The notes under the pieces were generated by a model. The model did not search any database, was not told the origin of the DNA, and saw nothing but the letters and a program-made list of their open reading frames with translations. This document shows, in pieces, positions 1-10,100 of a stretch of DNA of 64,000 nucleotides. The translations under genes were made by a program, and so were the position numbers. Every line of letters begins with the position of its first letter. Position 1 is the stretch's first letter. This stretch comes from Saprospiraceae bacterium (GTDB lineage Bacteria; Bacteroidota; Bacteroidia; Chitinophagales; Saprospiraceae), in NCBI GenBank assembly GCA_019694295.1, contig JAIBCG010000003.1:1-64000 (forward strand). Direction: 5' to 3'.

Positions 1-209
1 AAATGATAAAAAAGCAAGTTTTCTGCTGCATGTTTTCATTAAAAAATAAACAGCATAAAAATCAATATATTTCGGAATAAATTAAAAATAATAAAGGTGA
101 AACCGAATTTAATTTGTCTGTAACAGTAACTTAAATTCATCTGATATTCATGCTTGTTTGACTGCCAATTCAATTATTTAATTTGTTATATAGCAGTTCC
201 TTGGCTAAT
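1..209. other. AT-rich left-edge spacer
   Basis: This stretch lies downstream of the minus-strand GH16 gene. It is AT-rich and holds no open frame with a credible start. I see no clear hairpin with a T-tract and no full promoter. It may contain the control region of a gene beyond the left edge. Confidence 0.5.
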
Positions 210-1427
210 TTAAGGAATAATTTGAATGGTGGTACCCAGATTTATTGCATTTCCTCCGGGAAACTCCGCCATAACTTTAATCCAGGCGGGACCTGTCGGA
301 CTGTTCTCTTTCGGGCTTATCCACCATTGAGCGCACTGACAGGCAGTGATGTAGTTTTCATTGTGCGTAATGTCGAGCTGGTTTTTTTCGTCTATAACAC
401 GGTACTTAACACCCGGAATGTAGTTGACCTGCATGTTGAATCCGCTGTTTTCTCTGCCCTTGGTTGCTGAGAGCCAGATGTTTTCATAGTTATTTAAAAA
501 ATAAATGGACGGCAGATTTTCTTTGGTATATAGCCGGACATAATCAATATCTAAGAATACCGGATAATCCTGGCATGCTTCCGCTTGGGTTGATTCTACG
601 GAGGCCTTGCCTACACCCAGTCTGATGAAGGCAGGCAAAGCCTTCAGATAGCGGTATTTTTTCTTTGTTGAGTTAGGATATAATTTGTAGGTATTATAAA
701 GTGCACCATTCAGATACATCCTGATGTCTGTTTCATTGTATTCGAGTCCGAATGTGAGCCAAATATCCTTGAGTACGACTTTCTTGTTTTTTAGACTTTT
801 TACTTTGATTTCCCGACCTTTACTGCGGTGCGATTTATCTGCGTATGCTTTGCCGTAATGTATGTTGGTCCAGAAATGAGACGGAATTTCGCTAAATGAT
901 TCAATGATATCTACTTCGAAAAAGCGCCTGTCGGGATCATCCTGAGCACCGGTAATGCCATATAGCCACAGCGCCGAATTGATACCGGGGCAGTATGGTA
1001 TTTTGATTCTGGCTTCGAGATATTGACCCGGAGTCATGGTCCAGTTTCTGAAATTGGGAGGATGATTACTCCAACTGTGGTTATTGAAGGTCTTAATTTC
1101 GCCTGCAGAGAATGGGGTCATATTTCGGTCTTCGCCTTTTCGAGCCTGTATTTTCAGGATACTGCCTAGTGGTTCAGACACATTAGAAGGATTGATGGTT
1201 ACTTGGTTGCTTTTAATCAAAAAATCAGCCGCATCATAGGACGGACCATCATTGCCCGGACCAGACAAATCCCAAACAGAACGGTCAAGCGTATTAAATT
1301 CGTCAGCAAACACTAATTTATATCCCGGGATGTCAGCAGTCTGCCGGTTGAACTCCGGATCTATCCTCACAGTCTGTGAATGAAGCAAATGTGGTACAGT
1401 CAAGAGCAAAAGAAAAAAGTATTTCAT
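210..1427 (-). CDS. Secreted glycoside hydrolase family 16 (laminarinase-like)
   Basis: A 405-residue exported beta-glycanase of the GH16 fold. The N-terminus is a Sec signal peptide ending near residue 18 (LLHSQT). The family hallmark ExDxxE is present as EVDIIE at residues 171-176, giving the nucleophile E171 and acid/base E176. The typical GH16 entry motif FADEF is at residues 40-44. The catalytic domain ends near residue 300, and about 100 residues of unassigned beta-rich C-terminus follow. No type IX sorting domain is visible, so the protein is probably periplasmic or released by another route. The substrate (laminarin, agar or another beta-glucan/galactan) cannot be read from the sequence. 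The gene is separated by a terminator from the upstream sigma-factor gene and is probably transcribed alone. Confidence 0.85.
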   Translation of the reverse strand: MKYFFLLLLTVPHLLHSQTVRIDPEFNRQTADIPGYKLVFADEFNTLDRSVWDLSGPGNDGPSYDAADFLIKSNQVTINPSNVSEPLGSILKIQARKGEDRNMTPFSAGEIKTFNNHSWSNHPPNFRNWTMTPGQYLEARIKIPYCPGINSALWLYGITGAQDDPDRRFFEVDIIESFSEIPSHFWTNIHYGKAYADKSHRSKGREIKVKSLKNKKVVLKDIWLTFGLEYNETDIRMYLNGALYNTYKLYPNSTKKKYRYLKALPAFIRLGVGKASVESTQAEACQDYPVFLDIDYVRLYTKENLPSIYFLNNYENIWLSATKGRENSGFNMQVNYIPGVKYRVIDEKNQLDITHNENYITACQCAQWWISPKENSPTGPAWIKVMAEFPGGNAINLGTTIQIIP

Positions 1428-1455
1428 GTTTGCTTAGATTTTACAAGAAACAAAA

Positions 1456-1476
1456 AAACCCCGTTGCCGAGGTTTT
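1456..1476 (-). terminator. Intrinsic terminator after ECF sigma gene
   Basis: On the minus strand a 7-bp stem (AACCTCG/CGGGGTT, one T-G wobble) with a GCAA tetraloop is followed by a run of T. The wobble becomes a C-A mismatch on the plus strand, so it works best for minus-strand transcripts. It closes the sigma-factor transcript before the GH16 gene. Confidence 0.65.
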
Positions 1477-1499
1477 TCTGTATTTAGTTGATATGTTCA

Positions 1500-2144
1500 T
1501 TATATTCTTGGTCGGCTTGATACTTCGAGATAATCCTGTGCACCTGGCATTTGGAGATAATTATGGAGCAATTCCTTGGCTCTGAATAGTTGTGCTTTGA
1601 CAGTGCCGAGTGGAATGTCGAGCTCTTTTGCTATTTCTTCGTAGCTCAATTCTTCGAAGAAGCGGAGTTCGATCATCAGCCTATATTTGGTAGTCAGTTT
1701 GCTCAATACGCTTCTCATAAGGTTTACCCTTTGCTGGCGAATGACTCTTTCTTCGGGGTCAAGCAGGTTGGCTTTCAGCGTATGGCTATACTCTAGCGAA
1801 CTGTTTGGCTGGATGTGTTCGTCGATAGACAGTAGCTGAAGTTTTCTTTTTCGGATGTGGTCGATACAGTTGTTGATGGCAATTTTGAACAACCACGTAC
1901 TGAACGCATAGTGCGGAGCATAGCTCTGGAGTTTGTTAAATGCTTTGCCAAATGCTTCGATGGTCAGGTCTTCTGCATCTTCACGGTTGTTAACCATTTT
2001 GTACATGGTGTTATAAACTGAGATTCTGTAACGGTCCATGAGTTCTGCGAAAGCTTTTTGGTTGCCGTCAATGGCCATTAGTACAAGATCGTAGTCTTCA
2101 CTCGCTCTGGTAGAAAGGTTTGGGATTTTACTGATTACTTCCAT
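1500..2144 (-). CDS. ECF-family RNA polymerase sigma factor
   Basis: A 214-residue sigma-70 family protein of the extracytoplasmic-function type. Region 2 occupies about residues 20-90, with the core-binding and -10 recognition signature around EDAEDLTIEAFGKAF and the melting segment FSTWLFKIAINNCID. Region 4 is about residues 145-205, with the helix-turn-helix LSYEEIAKELDIPLGTVKAQL. It overlaps the end of the glycosyltransferase gene by 10 bases, so it is probably co-transcribed with the lipid/envelope genes. No anti-sigma gene is adjacent, so its signal is unknown. Confidence 0.92.
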   Translation of the reverse strand: MEVISKIPNLSTRASEDYDLVLMAIDGNQKAFAELMDRYRISVYNTMYKMVNNREDAEDLTIEAFGKAFNKLQSYAPHYAFSTWLFKIAINNCIDHIRKRKLQLLSIDEHIQPNSSLEYSHTLKANLLDPEERVIRQQRVNLMRSVLSKLTTKYRLMIELRFFEELSYEEIAKELDIPLGTVKAQLFRAKELLHNYLQMPGAQDYLEVSSRPRI

Positions 2145-3241
2145 TTTGTAGGTTTAAAGGTCAATAATGTTGGTGTAAGTATAATATTAAATAACAAATA
2201 ACTGGTTTCGAGCAGTGGGAACCATCTTGTCAGATCCTCACTTTTGAGTAATCCGGCAATTTTTGTGAAGACTCCCCAAGCTATTGTCATTCTCAGAATC
2301 ATGCCAGCCGTAATGATACGGATGAACATCAACTGTGACAATAACCCGAACCCGCTGATCAAATGAACAAAAAGTGTTATCAAAAACATCGCCAAAATGA
2401 TCTGGTGGTGACTTTTATAGCTTTTTCCGGTTGTAATATGCCTTGCTTTTTGAGTAAAAAACTCTTTCCAGCTGTGTTTAGGTTCAGAAATCATGAATGA
2501 ATCCTGGTCCAGGCATATTTTGGTGTTAGTAGCGGTAGCTGCTTGTTGTATGAAAAGATCATCATCACCTGAGGCTATACTTTTGTGTTTTTCAAAGCCC
2601 CCGGTCTTGGCGAACAGCGATTTTCGGTAAGCCATATTTCTACCGACGCCCATGTATGGCATGCCTGCCAGGGCCATCGTGAAATATTGCATTGCAATCA
2701 TTACTGTATCAAACCTGATTAATTTGTTCAGCCAGCCTTTCTGCTTGTTGTATGGCGAAAAACCAAGAATTATCTCAGTTTTTTCATCCATTTGTGACTG
2801 CATAATTTCAGCCCAGTCAGCAGAGGCGGGGTAACAATCAGCATCAGTCATTAAAAGAACGTCTGTATCTGCATTTTCTATTCCCTGAGTGAGCGCCGCT
2901 TTTTTTCCTGGCATACCTTCAGGTGTTTTTTCTGCATTTACAAGTGTAAAGGTCTTATGATTTTTTTGAATATTCAATAGCACTTCGGGCGTTGTGTCGG
3001 TTGAATTATCGTTTACCAATAAGAGCCTGTGTAAGTGGTAGTTTTGATTTAGGATTCGGTGCAAGTTTTTATTAAGGTTTTCGGCTTCATTTCTTGCACA
3101 TATAATTGTTGTTACCGGGTGCTTGCATTTTTTTTCAGGAAATGGTGTTCTGTGTGACAGTTTTACAAACATAATAATCCAGTACGCTATCTGAATTAAT
3201 GTTGATATGATAAATAAACCCAACACGATTTTTGGGATCAT
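2135..3241 (-). CDS. Membrane-anchored family 2 glycosyltransferase
   Basis: A 368-residue GT2 glycosyltransferase. One N-terminal membrane helix (residues 3-27) precedes the GT-A domain. The nucleotide-sugar segment TTIICARNEAENL and the metal-binding DxD-type motif MTDADC are visible, and a QQAATA stretch follows SGDDDLF. Two or three C-terminal helices (from about residue 285) anchor it in the inner membrane. Cytoplasmic transfer of sugar to a lipid or polysaccharide carrier is likely; donor and acceptor are unknown. It lies 33 bases downstream of the acyltransferase and overlaps the sigma-factor start by 10 bases. Confidence 0.85.
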   Translation of the reverse strand: MIPKIVLGLFIISTLIQIAYWIIMFVKLSHRTPFPEKKCKHPVTTIICARNEAENLNKNLHRILNQNYHLHRLLLVNDNSTDTTPEVLLNIQKNHKTFTLVNAEKTPEGMPGKKAALTQGIENADTDVLLMTDADCYPASADWAEIMQSQMDEKTEIILGFSPYNKQKGWLNKLIRFDTVMIAMQYFTMALAGMPYMGVGRNMAYRKSLFAKTGGFEKHKSIASGDDDLFIQQAATATNTKICLDQDSFMISEPKHSWKEFFTQKARHITTGKSYKSHHQIILAMFLITLFVHLISGFGLLSQLMFIRIITAGMILRMTIAWGVFTKIAGLLKSEDLTRWFPLLETSYLLFNIILTPTLLTFKPTKWK

Positions 3242-3274
3242 GGAATTAGTATGTTTGTGAAATCAATGCGCAAT

Positions 3275-4600
3275 TTAGTGGGTATTTTTACCCGAAATCA
3301 AGTCCTGAAGTGTTAAAATTTCATTTTTTACCATTTCTTTTTCATTTTTCTTCACAAAAAATGTAACAAAAGATGTTTTAAGCTTCTGTAATATGTTGAT
3401 GTACGGGAAAAAAAGCAAGCCGCAGATGATGCCTCCGGCAATAATAGTCAAGCTTAGTCCGCCTGATAAACCCATACCCAATACCCATTTCACCAATAAA
3501 GGGTAATAAATGATGTAGAGAAAGAATCCGGTAACGAATTTGGTAGTAGCAATATATATTGAGTGTTGTTTGGCAATCTTTTCAATTAACCAAGGCAGAA
3601 AATTGGGAATAAAATGTATAACCAGACCTGCAAGCATACAAGGTAGGCCCAATACTGCAAGCAGTAAGCGAACAATGAAAGAAAGTACAGAGGTTGGTTC
3701 AATACTTTCAGGAACCTGCTGTGCCTTTAAGTGCCATTTAAACATATAATTTTCTACCACTGCAATGTGTGTACGTGCCGACTCAATGAGTAAGGGATTA
3801 TTTTGTTCCAGTCGATTGATATCGTCTGCCAATAGCTTTCCTTTAATGAAAAACTGTTCGGGGTCGGCTTCAATACCAGAATTAAACCACCTTATTAATC
3901 TTTCAAAATCAGGAATCAAAGCATCATTTTCGAGATGGATATTGAGTTTTTTAAGTTCCCGAAATATTTTTTCCGTTACGAGCTTCACGGCTGTCACTTC
4001 ATCCTTACGGTAAGTCTCTTCGAATTCTTCGATGCCGAATGGTGCAGATGTACTAATGAACTGCCCCGACCAAAAACTGCCCGCATCTATGTATGTGACA
4101 CCCGATACTACGAAACGCAATCCAAGCTGGAAATCTTTTTTAGACTCGGCACTCAAAGCTATACGCGCAGCTCCGGTTCTGAGTGGAAGTATCCGCCTTA
4201 CATTGAGGCTCGTACCTTCTGGTGCTACAAACAAAGTTCCTCCCTCGTGCAGAAATATGTCGCAACGTTCGAAACTCCTGACCATGTCAATTGGTTGGTC
4301 GGTCGAAAAATTTGACCTTTGAACAGGAATGCAATAGAATGTGTTAAAAAACCATCGTGTAAACCAGTTACTGAACAACTGCGACTTTGCAAGGAAGTGA
4401 ACCATTCGCCTTGAATGTAGGGCAACATTTATTGGGTCCATCATGCCATTTGGGTGGTTGCCTATCAGTAACATCGGGCCTTTGGTGTTTAGGTATTGTC
4501 GGTTGTGGACAACAGTATTGGGATAAAAAAGCCTCAACCCAATGCCTATCAAGGCTTTGAAGACAAGATACATGAACTGAAGCAAACGCACCCGAATCAT
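3275..4600 (-). CDS. PlsC-like 1-acylglycerol-phosphate acyltransferase family protein
   Basis: A 441-residue membrane acyltransferase of the lysophospholipid acyltransferase superfamily. The catalytic block is GNHPNGMMDP near residue 47. Its His-Asp spacing is one residue longer than the classical HX4D and is shared by a known subgroup. The substrate-binding block APEGTS is near residue 125. The C-terminal third carries several hydrophobic helices (about residues 305-400) followed by a basic tail, so it is longer than plain PlsC proteins. Its start overlaps the stop of lpxK by 4 bases, which fits translational coupling and a role in glycerophospholipid or lipid A acyl chemistry. The exact substrate is unresolved. 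Confidence 0.82.
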   Translation of the reverse strand: MIRVRLLQFMYLVFKALIGIGLRLFYPNTVVHNRQYLNTKGPMLLIGNHPNGMMDPINVALHSRRMVHFLAKSQLFSNWFTRWFFNTFYCIPVQRSNFSTDQPIDMVRSFERCDIFLHEGGTLFVAPEGTSLNVRRILPLRTGAARIALSAESKKDFQLGLRFVVSGVTYIDAGSFWSGQFISTSAPFGIEEFEETYRKDEVTAVKLVTEKIFRELKKLNIHLENDALIPDFERLIRWFNSGIEADPEQFFIKGKLLADDINRLEQNNPLLIESARTHIAVVENYMFKWHLKAQQVPESIEPTSVLSFIVRLLLAVLGLPCMLAGLVIHFIPNFLPWLIEKIAKQHSIYIATTKFVTGFFLYIIYYPLLVKWVLGMGLSGGLSLTIIAGGIICGLLFFPYINILQKLKTSFVTFFVKKNEKEMVKNEILTLQDLISGKNTH

Positions 4601-5664
4601 CGTTTGAAACTTAGCAAGTAATCTTTTATGTATTGTTCGAATTCGGCCTGCTGATCAAGACAAAATTCAACCTCGACGGGTAAAACCACAAGAGGTAGTT
4701 GATTTTCAATGAAAAATGACCTGAAAAGCTCTAGACGGCCTGCATCTTTTTCAGTTGTTAAGATGATTTTATTCTCAGACTTCATGCTCCTAAACAGGGA
4801 ATGGATAGCTCGCATATCTTCTTCCTTGAAGTAATGATGGTCACGGAATTCGAGCATTTCAATACTATTGACATTGGCATGCAGGAAATCAACCAAGTAG
4901 TCAGAGTTGGCAATAGCAGAAATCAGTAACACATCTGTATCTTCTTTCAGATTGTATGAAAATGAAGGATTGAACCAAAAATAAGGACGTCGGTATTTGA
5001 ACTTTGAAAAGAAGACCTTTTGGTGAGAAAAAGGCCGGAGAGATTTAGTAAATTTTTCTGCGTCATCAAGGCTTAGTTTATCCGGGCATTTGGTGACAAT
5101 GATAACATCTGCGCGTTTGTACGACTCCGGAAATTCGCGAAGCGAACCAGAAGGCAATAAAAAATCCTTAAAAAAAGGCCTGGAATGCTGCGTGAGTAGA
5201 ATATTGAGTCCGGGTATTATCTGGCGATGTTGGAAGGCATCATCCAGCAAGATTGTCTGCAGATCGGGTTTTGTCATCAGCATTTTCGGAATGGCAAAAA
5301 CGCGGTTTTCGCACACTGCTACGAATACATCTTTGAATTTTCTTTTAATCTGTAAAGGTTCGTCGCCAGCATCAAGAGAAGAATCGAATTCGTTGACGAC
5401 CCTATAGCCGGAGGTTTTTCGTTTGTATCCACGACTGAGTGTACCAATCTGGATATACGGACTCAGCAGACGGATCAGGAATTCGATATGTGGAGTTTTG
5501 CCTGTGCCACCTACTGACAGATTGCCTACAGAAATAACCGGAATATCAAAACTAACGCCTCTCAGCAGATCTGCTTTATACAAAAGTTCGCGAATGACAA
5601 TGACCGTACCGTATATCAGTGAAAACGGAAAAAGGATAATTTTAAGAAAAATATTGTTTGTCAT
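4597..5664 (-). CDS. lpxK: Tetraacyldisaccharide 4'-kinase
   Basis: LpxK phosphorylates the 4'-position of the tetraacyldisaccharide-1-phosphate lipid A precursor at the inner membrane. The 355-residue product has an N-terminal membrane helix, the P-loop VGNLSVGGTGKTP at about residues 45-57, and the family motifs LSRGYKR and LLDDAFQHR. I chose the ATG at 5664 because the frame's further upstream start is a GTG and the N-terminus then matches the family. It is the second gene of the DUF2147-lpxK-acyltransferase-GT2-sigma series. Its presence shows that the organism makes lipid A. Confidence 0.95.
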   Translation of the reverse strand: MTNNIFLKIILFPFSLIYGTVIVIRELLYKADLLRGVSFDIPVISVGNLSVGGTGKTPHIEFLIRLLSPYIQIGTLSRGYKRKTSGYRVVNEFDSSLDAGDEPLQIKRKFKDVFVAVCENRVFAIPKMLMTKPDLQTILLDDAFQHRQIIPGLNILLTQHSRPFFKDFLLPSGSLREFPESYKRADVIIVTKCPDKLSLDDAEKFTKSLRPFSHQKVFFSKFKYRRPYFWFNPSFSYNLKEDTDVLLISAIANSDYLVDFLHANVNSIEMLEFRDHHYFKEEDMRAIHSLFRSMKSENKIILTTEKDAGRLELFRSFFIENQLPLVVLPVEVEFCLDQQAEFEQYIKDYLLSFKR

Positions 5665-5699
5665 AAGAGCAATATGCAGGCAGTCACACACTTACCCGG

Positions 5700-6122
5700 T
5701 TATTTCACTTTGTACCAGGTCTGTGTACGGAAAAGTCCGGTCCAATGTTTGCCTCTCACTTTCAGTTCGTTGGCATTATTGTTTTCGAACCAGATGCTAC
5801 AGCCATATTCGCTACCCGATTCTGGGTCGAGTATGGTGCCGTTTTTCCAGTAATCTTTATATGGGCTGAGGTTTTCTACAATTATCATTCCCACTAATGG
5901 TTTATTTTTCCTGGCACCCGGACATTTTTCACATTTTTTGGTAGGCTCCGATTTGAGGAGTTTGTTGATTTTTCCAAAATATTTATGGTTTGATTCGTAA
6001 ATCTCTATGTAAGATTTGGCTTCTCCGGTTTTATCGTCGATGGTTTTCCAGATACCTACCGGACTTTGAGCAATAACAAAGCTGCAGGAAAAAATGATAA
6101 GTAAAGTAATGATTGATTTCAT
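5700..6122 (-). CDS. DUF2147 secreted protein
   Basis: A 140-residue protein with a Sec signal peptide (cleavage near residue 18 after VIA) followed by a DUF2147 domain. The domain start GIWKTIDDKTGEAKSYIEIY and the GMIIVENL segment are typical. A KCEKC pair of cysteines is present. DUF2147 proteins are small periplasmic beta-barrels of the lipocalin-like type with no settled function. It sits 35 bases upstream of lpxK and may head the operon. Confidence 0.85.
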   Translation of the reverse strand: MKSIITLLIIFSCSFVIAQSPVGIWKTIDDKTGEAKSYIEIYESNHKYFGKINKLLKSEPTKKCEKCPGARKNKPLVGMIIVENLSPYKDYWKNGTILDPESGSEYGCSIWFENNNANELKVRGKHWTGLFRTQTWYKVK

Positions 6123-6139
6123 AAATCGAATAGTATGGG

Positions 6140-6478
6140 TTAAAGTATTGAATCAAGATTTTCAGGGTGCCAGAAATATTTTTTGAATTCCGTTATTTTA
6201 TTATCAACAACTTCTATACCTTCTTGTTTAAGCATGTTTGCCATGTAATCTGGGTCAGGGAAATGATTTCGGCCACTGAGTTCGCCAAGCCGGTTGACTA
6301 CACGGTGAGCCGGTACATCAGTATAGCTACCATGAACCTGGTTAAGCGCCCAACCTACCATTCTTGCAGAACCAAGGCCGAGATAATCAGCTATTGCACC
6401 ATAAGTAGTAACCCTGCCTGAAGGAATATTGCGGGTAATTTCATAAACAAGGTCGAAATAGCTATAATTTTTGTTCAA
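6140..6478 (-). CDS. Alkyltransferase-like (ATL) DNA-binding protein, Cys to Ala
   Basis: A 112-residue protein of the MGMT/O6-alkylguanine methyltransferase family. The DNA-binding helix-turn-helix TTYGAIADYLG and the arginine finger in SARMVGWAL are conserved. The alkyl-acceptor motif PCHR reads PAHR at residues 56-59, so the acceptor cysteine is alanine. Such ATL proteins bind alkylated guanine and flag it for nucleotide-excision repair rather than repairing it themselves. The only usable start is TTG, because an in-frame stop lies 6 bases upstream of it. It is divergent from the TrpF-like gene with only 23 bases between start codons. Confidence 0.88.
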   Translation of the reverse strand: MNKNYSYFDLVYEITRNIPSGRVTTYGAIADYLGLGSARMVGWALNQVHGSYTDVPAHRVVNRLGELSGRNHFPDPDYMANMLKQEGIEVVDNKITEFKKYFWHPENLDSIL

Positions 6479-6501
6479 AAGTCAGATTTTTGTGAAAATT
6501 A

Positions 6502-7122
6502 ATGCATTTTATGTATAAGTGTAAGATTCTTGCCGATAAAATTTCTAATCTGACCGATGCAAGGTATTTCAGTGCAAGGTTTGCTGACATTATTTGCTTT
6601 GACCCGGATGCTATATCGGCAGATGACCCGGTAAAAGCTATTGTGCAAATGAACCTGATGAAAGAATGGCTTGCAGGTCCACAAATATTTGTTCGTACCA
6701 ATTTCAGGAGCAATGAAGAATTGGAAAGAATGATACGCGAGGTAGAACCGGATGGTATTTTGATATCATGTTTTGATCAGCCTGACGAAGCTTTGTTTCA
6801 TGAAAAAAAAGTGTTCAGAGAATTAATAGTTGACCAAGACAACCCGGAATACATTTTTGAAATAACCGGAGATTACGATGGCATATTGATTGATGTGCGC
6901 CAAACCGGACTTCTGGCAGATTCAAATTTTATACAAAAACTAAAACAACTGACGAGGCAGTACATTATTTTTATTAAAAATGATGACTTAAATGAAGCAG
7001 CAGTATTTACCAAGCAAAATGTGTCTTTTGCAAATTTGGCGATAAACGGTATGGCAGAACACCGGACTGGATTCAGGTCTTATGATGATACCGACGACAT
7101 CTTACAACAACTTGAAGTCTGA
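6502..7122 (+). CDS. TrpF-like (phosphoribosylanthranilate isomerase-related) protein
   Basis: A 206-residue protein that looks like a TIM barrel related to TrpF. The N-terminus, KILADKISNLTDARYFSA, aligns by eye with the TrpF start KICGITNLEDA. The segment DYDGILIDVR resembles the strand carrying the TrpF general acid Asp. The catalytic Cys of KICG is missing (KILA). The glycine-rich phosphate-binding loop is poorly kept; FANLAINGMAE may be its remnant. No other trp genes are nearby. It could be a repurposed paralogue rather than a working isomerase. An alternative ATG lies 9 bases downstream of the start used. Confidence 0.6.
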   Translation: MHFMYKCKILADKISNLTDARYFSARFADIICFDPDAISADDPVKAIVQMNLMKEWLAGPQIFVRTNFRSNEELERMIREVEPDGILISCFDQPDEALFHEKKVFRELIVDQDNPEYIFEITGDYDGILIDVRQTGLLADSNFIQKLKQLTRQYIIFIKNDDLNEAAVFTKQNVSFANLAINGMAEHRTGFRSYDDTDDILQQLEV

Positions 7123-7127
7123 AAATC

Positions 7128-10100
7128 TTAATAGACAACGGTTACGAGGCCTTTTAGTGTTTTTTCAGTATTGCTTACTTCGCTTTTGTAAACTGCAACG
7201 TAAGTATATATACCCAACGGTACGCGTTTGTTGTTCTTGAATCCGTCCCAGACATCGTCCATGCTGTTACCCACGAATAGTTGTTCGCCCCACCTGTTAA
7301 ATATCTTCCACTCTATAGATTTTATACCAAGACCGGCAAACTTGAAGTAATCATTGAGGTTGTCACCATCGGGGGTGAATGCATTGGGGGCATAAATAGT
7401 TTCTTCGTTAATGACACAGAGTTTCAGAGAATCTTCAGAGAAACACCCACCTTCATTTTCGATATGGAGTTTTATTGTAAAGTCACCTTCATTCGCGTAA
7501 AGATGAATAAGGTTGCCATCTTGTGGGTTATAATTGATATTACTTCCATCGCCAAAATCCCAGTATCCTGATACTCCACCTACACTGTGGTCAAGGACAT
7601 TGATGCTTGCATCGAGTGATGAAAAACAGTCTTTTGTTGGTGGGATGGTAAAATTGGCCTGAATCAAAGGATAACCTTTCAAGTCAATACTTTCTTCCTG
7701 GCTACAGCCGGTATTATTATTGACCACCTGTACAAGATATGTTGAAGGAGGGCCCGTGTATGTATCACCTATGAATACAGGATTTGTAAGCCAGTTAAAA
7801 GTGTAGTCGGCTACCGGATTCCCGGACAATTTGGTAAATGTTGTATCGCCAAAGCACACTTCAGGGCCATACACCTTATCAACGACAAAATCCGGATGTA
7901 CATATACCAACACATCAGCTGTTGCGGGATCTGAACAGCCATCATCAACGGTGACAGTATAGGTGGTTGTTTTTTCGGGAAAGACGAACTGAGTTTGGCC
8001 GAATCCTACACCATTATTCCAAAAGTAATTAAAATTCCCAAATGAGCTGCCTCCGAGTCCTAGCGCCGATATTTTCGAACTCTCCCCGCGACAGATAGAA
8101 TCTGAGGCAAAAGCCAGCTGTACGGTAACAGGATCACCTACATTTACAACGATTGATTTTGAGTCTGCACATTTTCCACTACCATAATTGTAGCTTATAC
8201 TGTGGACGCCAGGGCCTGCAATGGCCGGATTAAACGTGGTCTGCGGCTTACCATCAACTAATAATTTGCCACCTGGAGGGGTTACATTGATGGTAATAGT
8301 GGTGTCCATAAAACAATACGACGAGGCAATACCTGTAAGTGCCACTTTTTGGAATGGTACTACATCGATGATGCCGGTATTGACACAACCAGTAGTGGCG
8401 GTCATAGTAATGATATGTTGTCCTGTACCTGCTGTTTTGGGGTCAAATATGCCACCAAAGGCATTGATGATACCATTGCCTACCCAAGTTGAAACCGGAA
8501 CCGAAGCGTTGAGTTTGATCGGTGTTTCTTCGGCACAAAGCGATATTGAATCCAATACCGGCAGTGGATTTATGTTAAAGAACATTGTGTCTGTACAGCC
8601 GTTATTGGAATATACAATGGTGTTGAGTCCGGTGACAGCTTGTTTTGGGTCAAAATAATACCCGTTTTTAGGGTCTTTATCTTTTATATACACATAATAT
8701 ACACCCGGACCCGACCACGAGCCACCGTTAGGTTTTGCCTGAAAGTCATCATTTAGTATTTTGTAAACGTCATCATAAGGGCAGAAAGAAATTACAGATT
8801 TGTTGTTGATCACGGTATTGCGTATGTAGGCAATACGGTTATCTGAACAGCCATTGACAGTATAAGTCAAGGTAATATTCTGGCCATCTTTAAGTAGTGA
8901 TGGATCGAACAAGCCACTGAGTGTGTCTATAATGCCAGGCCCTGACCACACGCCACCTACAGGTCCCCAGCTACCCGGTACAATAAAGGGTCCATTGTTG
9001 GTACAAGCGACAAAATCATATTTTGCATCAACCGGGACAATATAGATACTCATCGAGTCTTGACACCCATTGATATGATAATGCAATTTGTTTTCACCCG
9101 GCAAGGCATTTGCTGGTGAAAACCAGCCCCAGTTAGCATTAAGACCGGGTGAAGCATCCCAGTATCCGCCCCACGGGCTGACAGGTATTGAAAAATCGCT
9201 TAAGGAGCTACAAATGGTAATATCAGCGGGCATTACGAGGTTTGCAACGTTCACTTTTTTAGATTGGCTACAACCGTTAGGAGCAGTATAGGTGATAAAA
9301 TAAGTCCCCAGCGCAGAAGGATCAAAAGTACCATTTGGTAAAATATTCTGACCCGACCATGTACCCCCTACTGGTGAGCCACCACTTACAATAAATGGTG
9401 CAGCACCTGGGCAAGAAGCGTCGTCATGATTTATCCATATAGGTTTTACTGTTATATTTACGGTATCCTTACAGCCATTCTTATCGGTATAAATAATCTG
9501 GTCTGAACCCTGCCAGATACGCCATGGCTCATAAAGTCCGGGTGTTTTTTTCTTGTCATCTATGCCGTTGCACTCCCATGTACCACCTCCTGGTGTAGCC
9601 CCAAGGTTGATGCTAGGTTCGGACTGACAAATTGTAAGATCAAGCGGCCAGTTGATAACCGGAGGAGTATGGAGTTCGAATGTAAATGTAGCTACTGCCG
9701 GTTTTGACCCTATACCGTCAGTCACTGTCACGGAATAAGTCAATGGCGGAACACAAACATCAACTGCAGATGTATTTGGAAAAGTCGGGTCACTCCATTT
9801 AATATTATAGGTGGATGGGTCACCACCAGATACGTTGGCATATAGTTTTAAGCATTCACCCGGGCATACCTTGGTCTTATTACCTTCGGGTACAAGCTCT
9901 ACGTACAATGGGCACCCGCTTACATTGAAATTTGCAGTTGCCGTCAGTATATGTGGCTTGTTACAGACATCAAGGAAAGTAGTGGTAAAATTGACAGTAT
10001 AATTGCCGTTCACTTTGATTTCCGGACTGAAACTAAGTAAAATTTCATCGGTTTTGCCATTTACACAACTTACCGGAGTAGCAGAAACAATATCAGGACT

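Noticed and set aside
183-470. 95-codon plus-strand frame at the left edge
   Set aside because: Antisense to the GH16 gene, with no family likeness.
3935-4322. Two overlapping plus-strand frames over 90 codons
   Set aside because: Both lie antisense to the acyltransferase, whose motifs are clear.
8221-9300. Repeats within the CHU_C protein gene as a DNA repeat array or CRISPR
   Set aside because: The repeats are protein-level GGxWSG modules with diverged DNA and no regular spacers.
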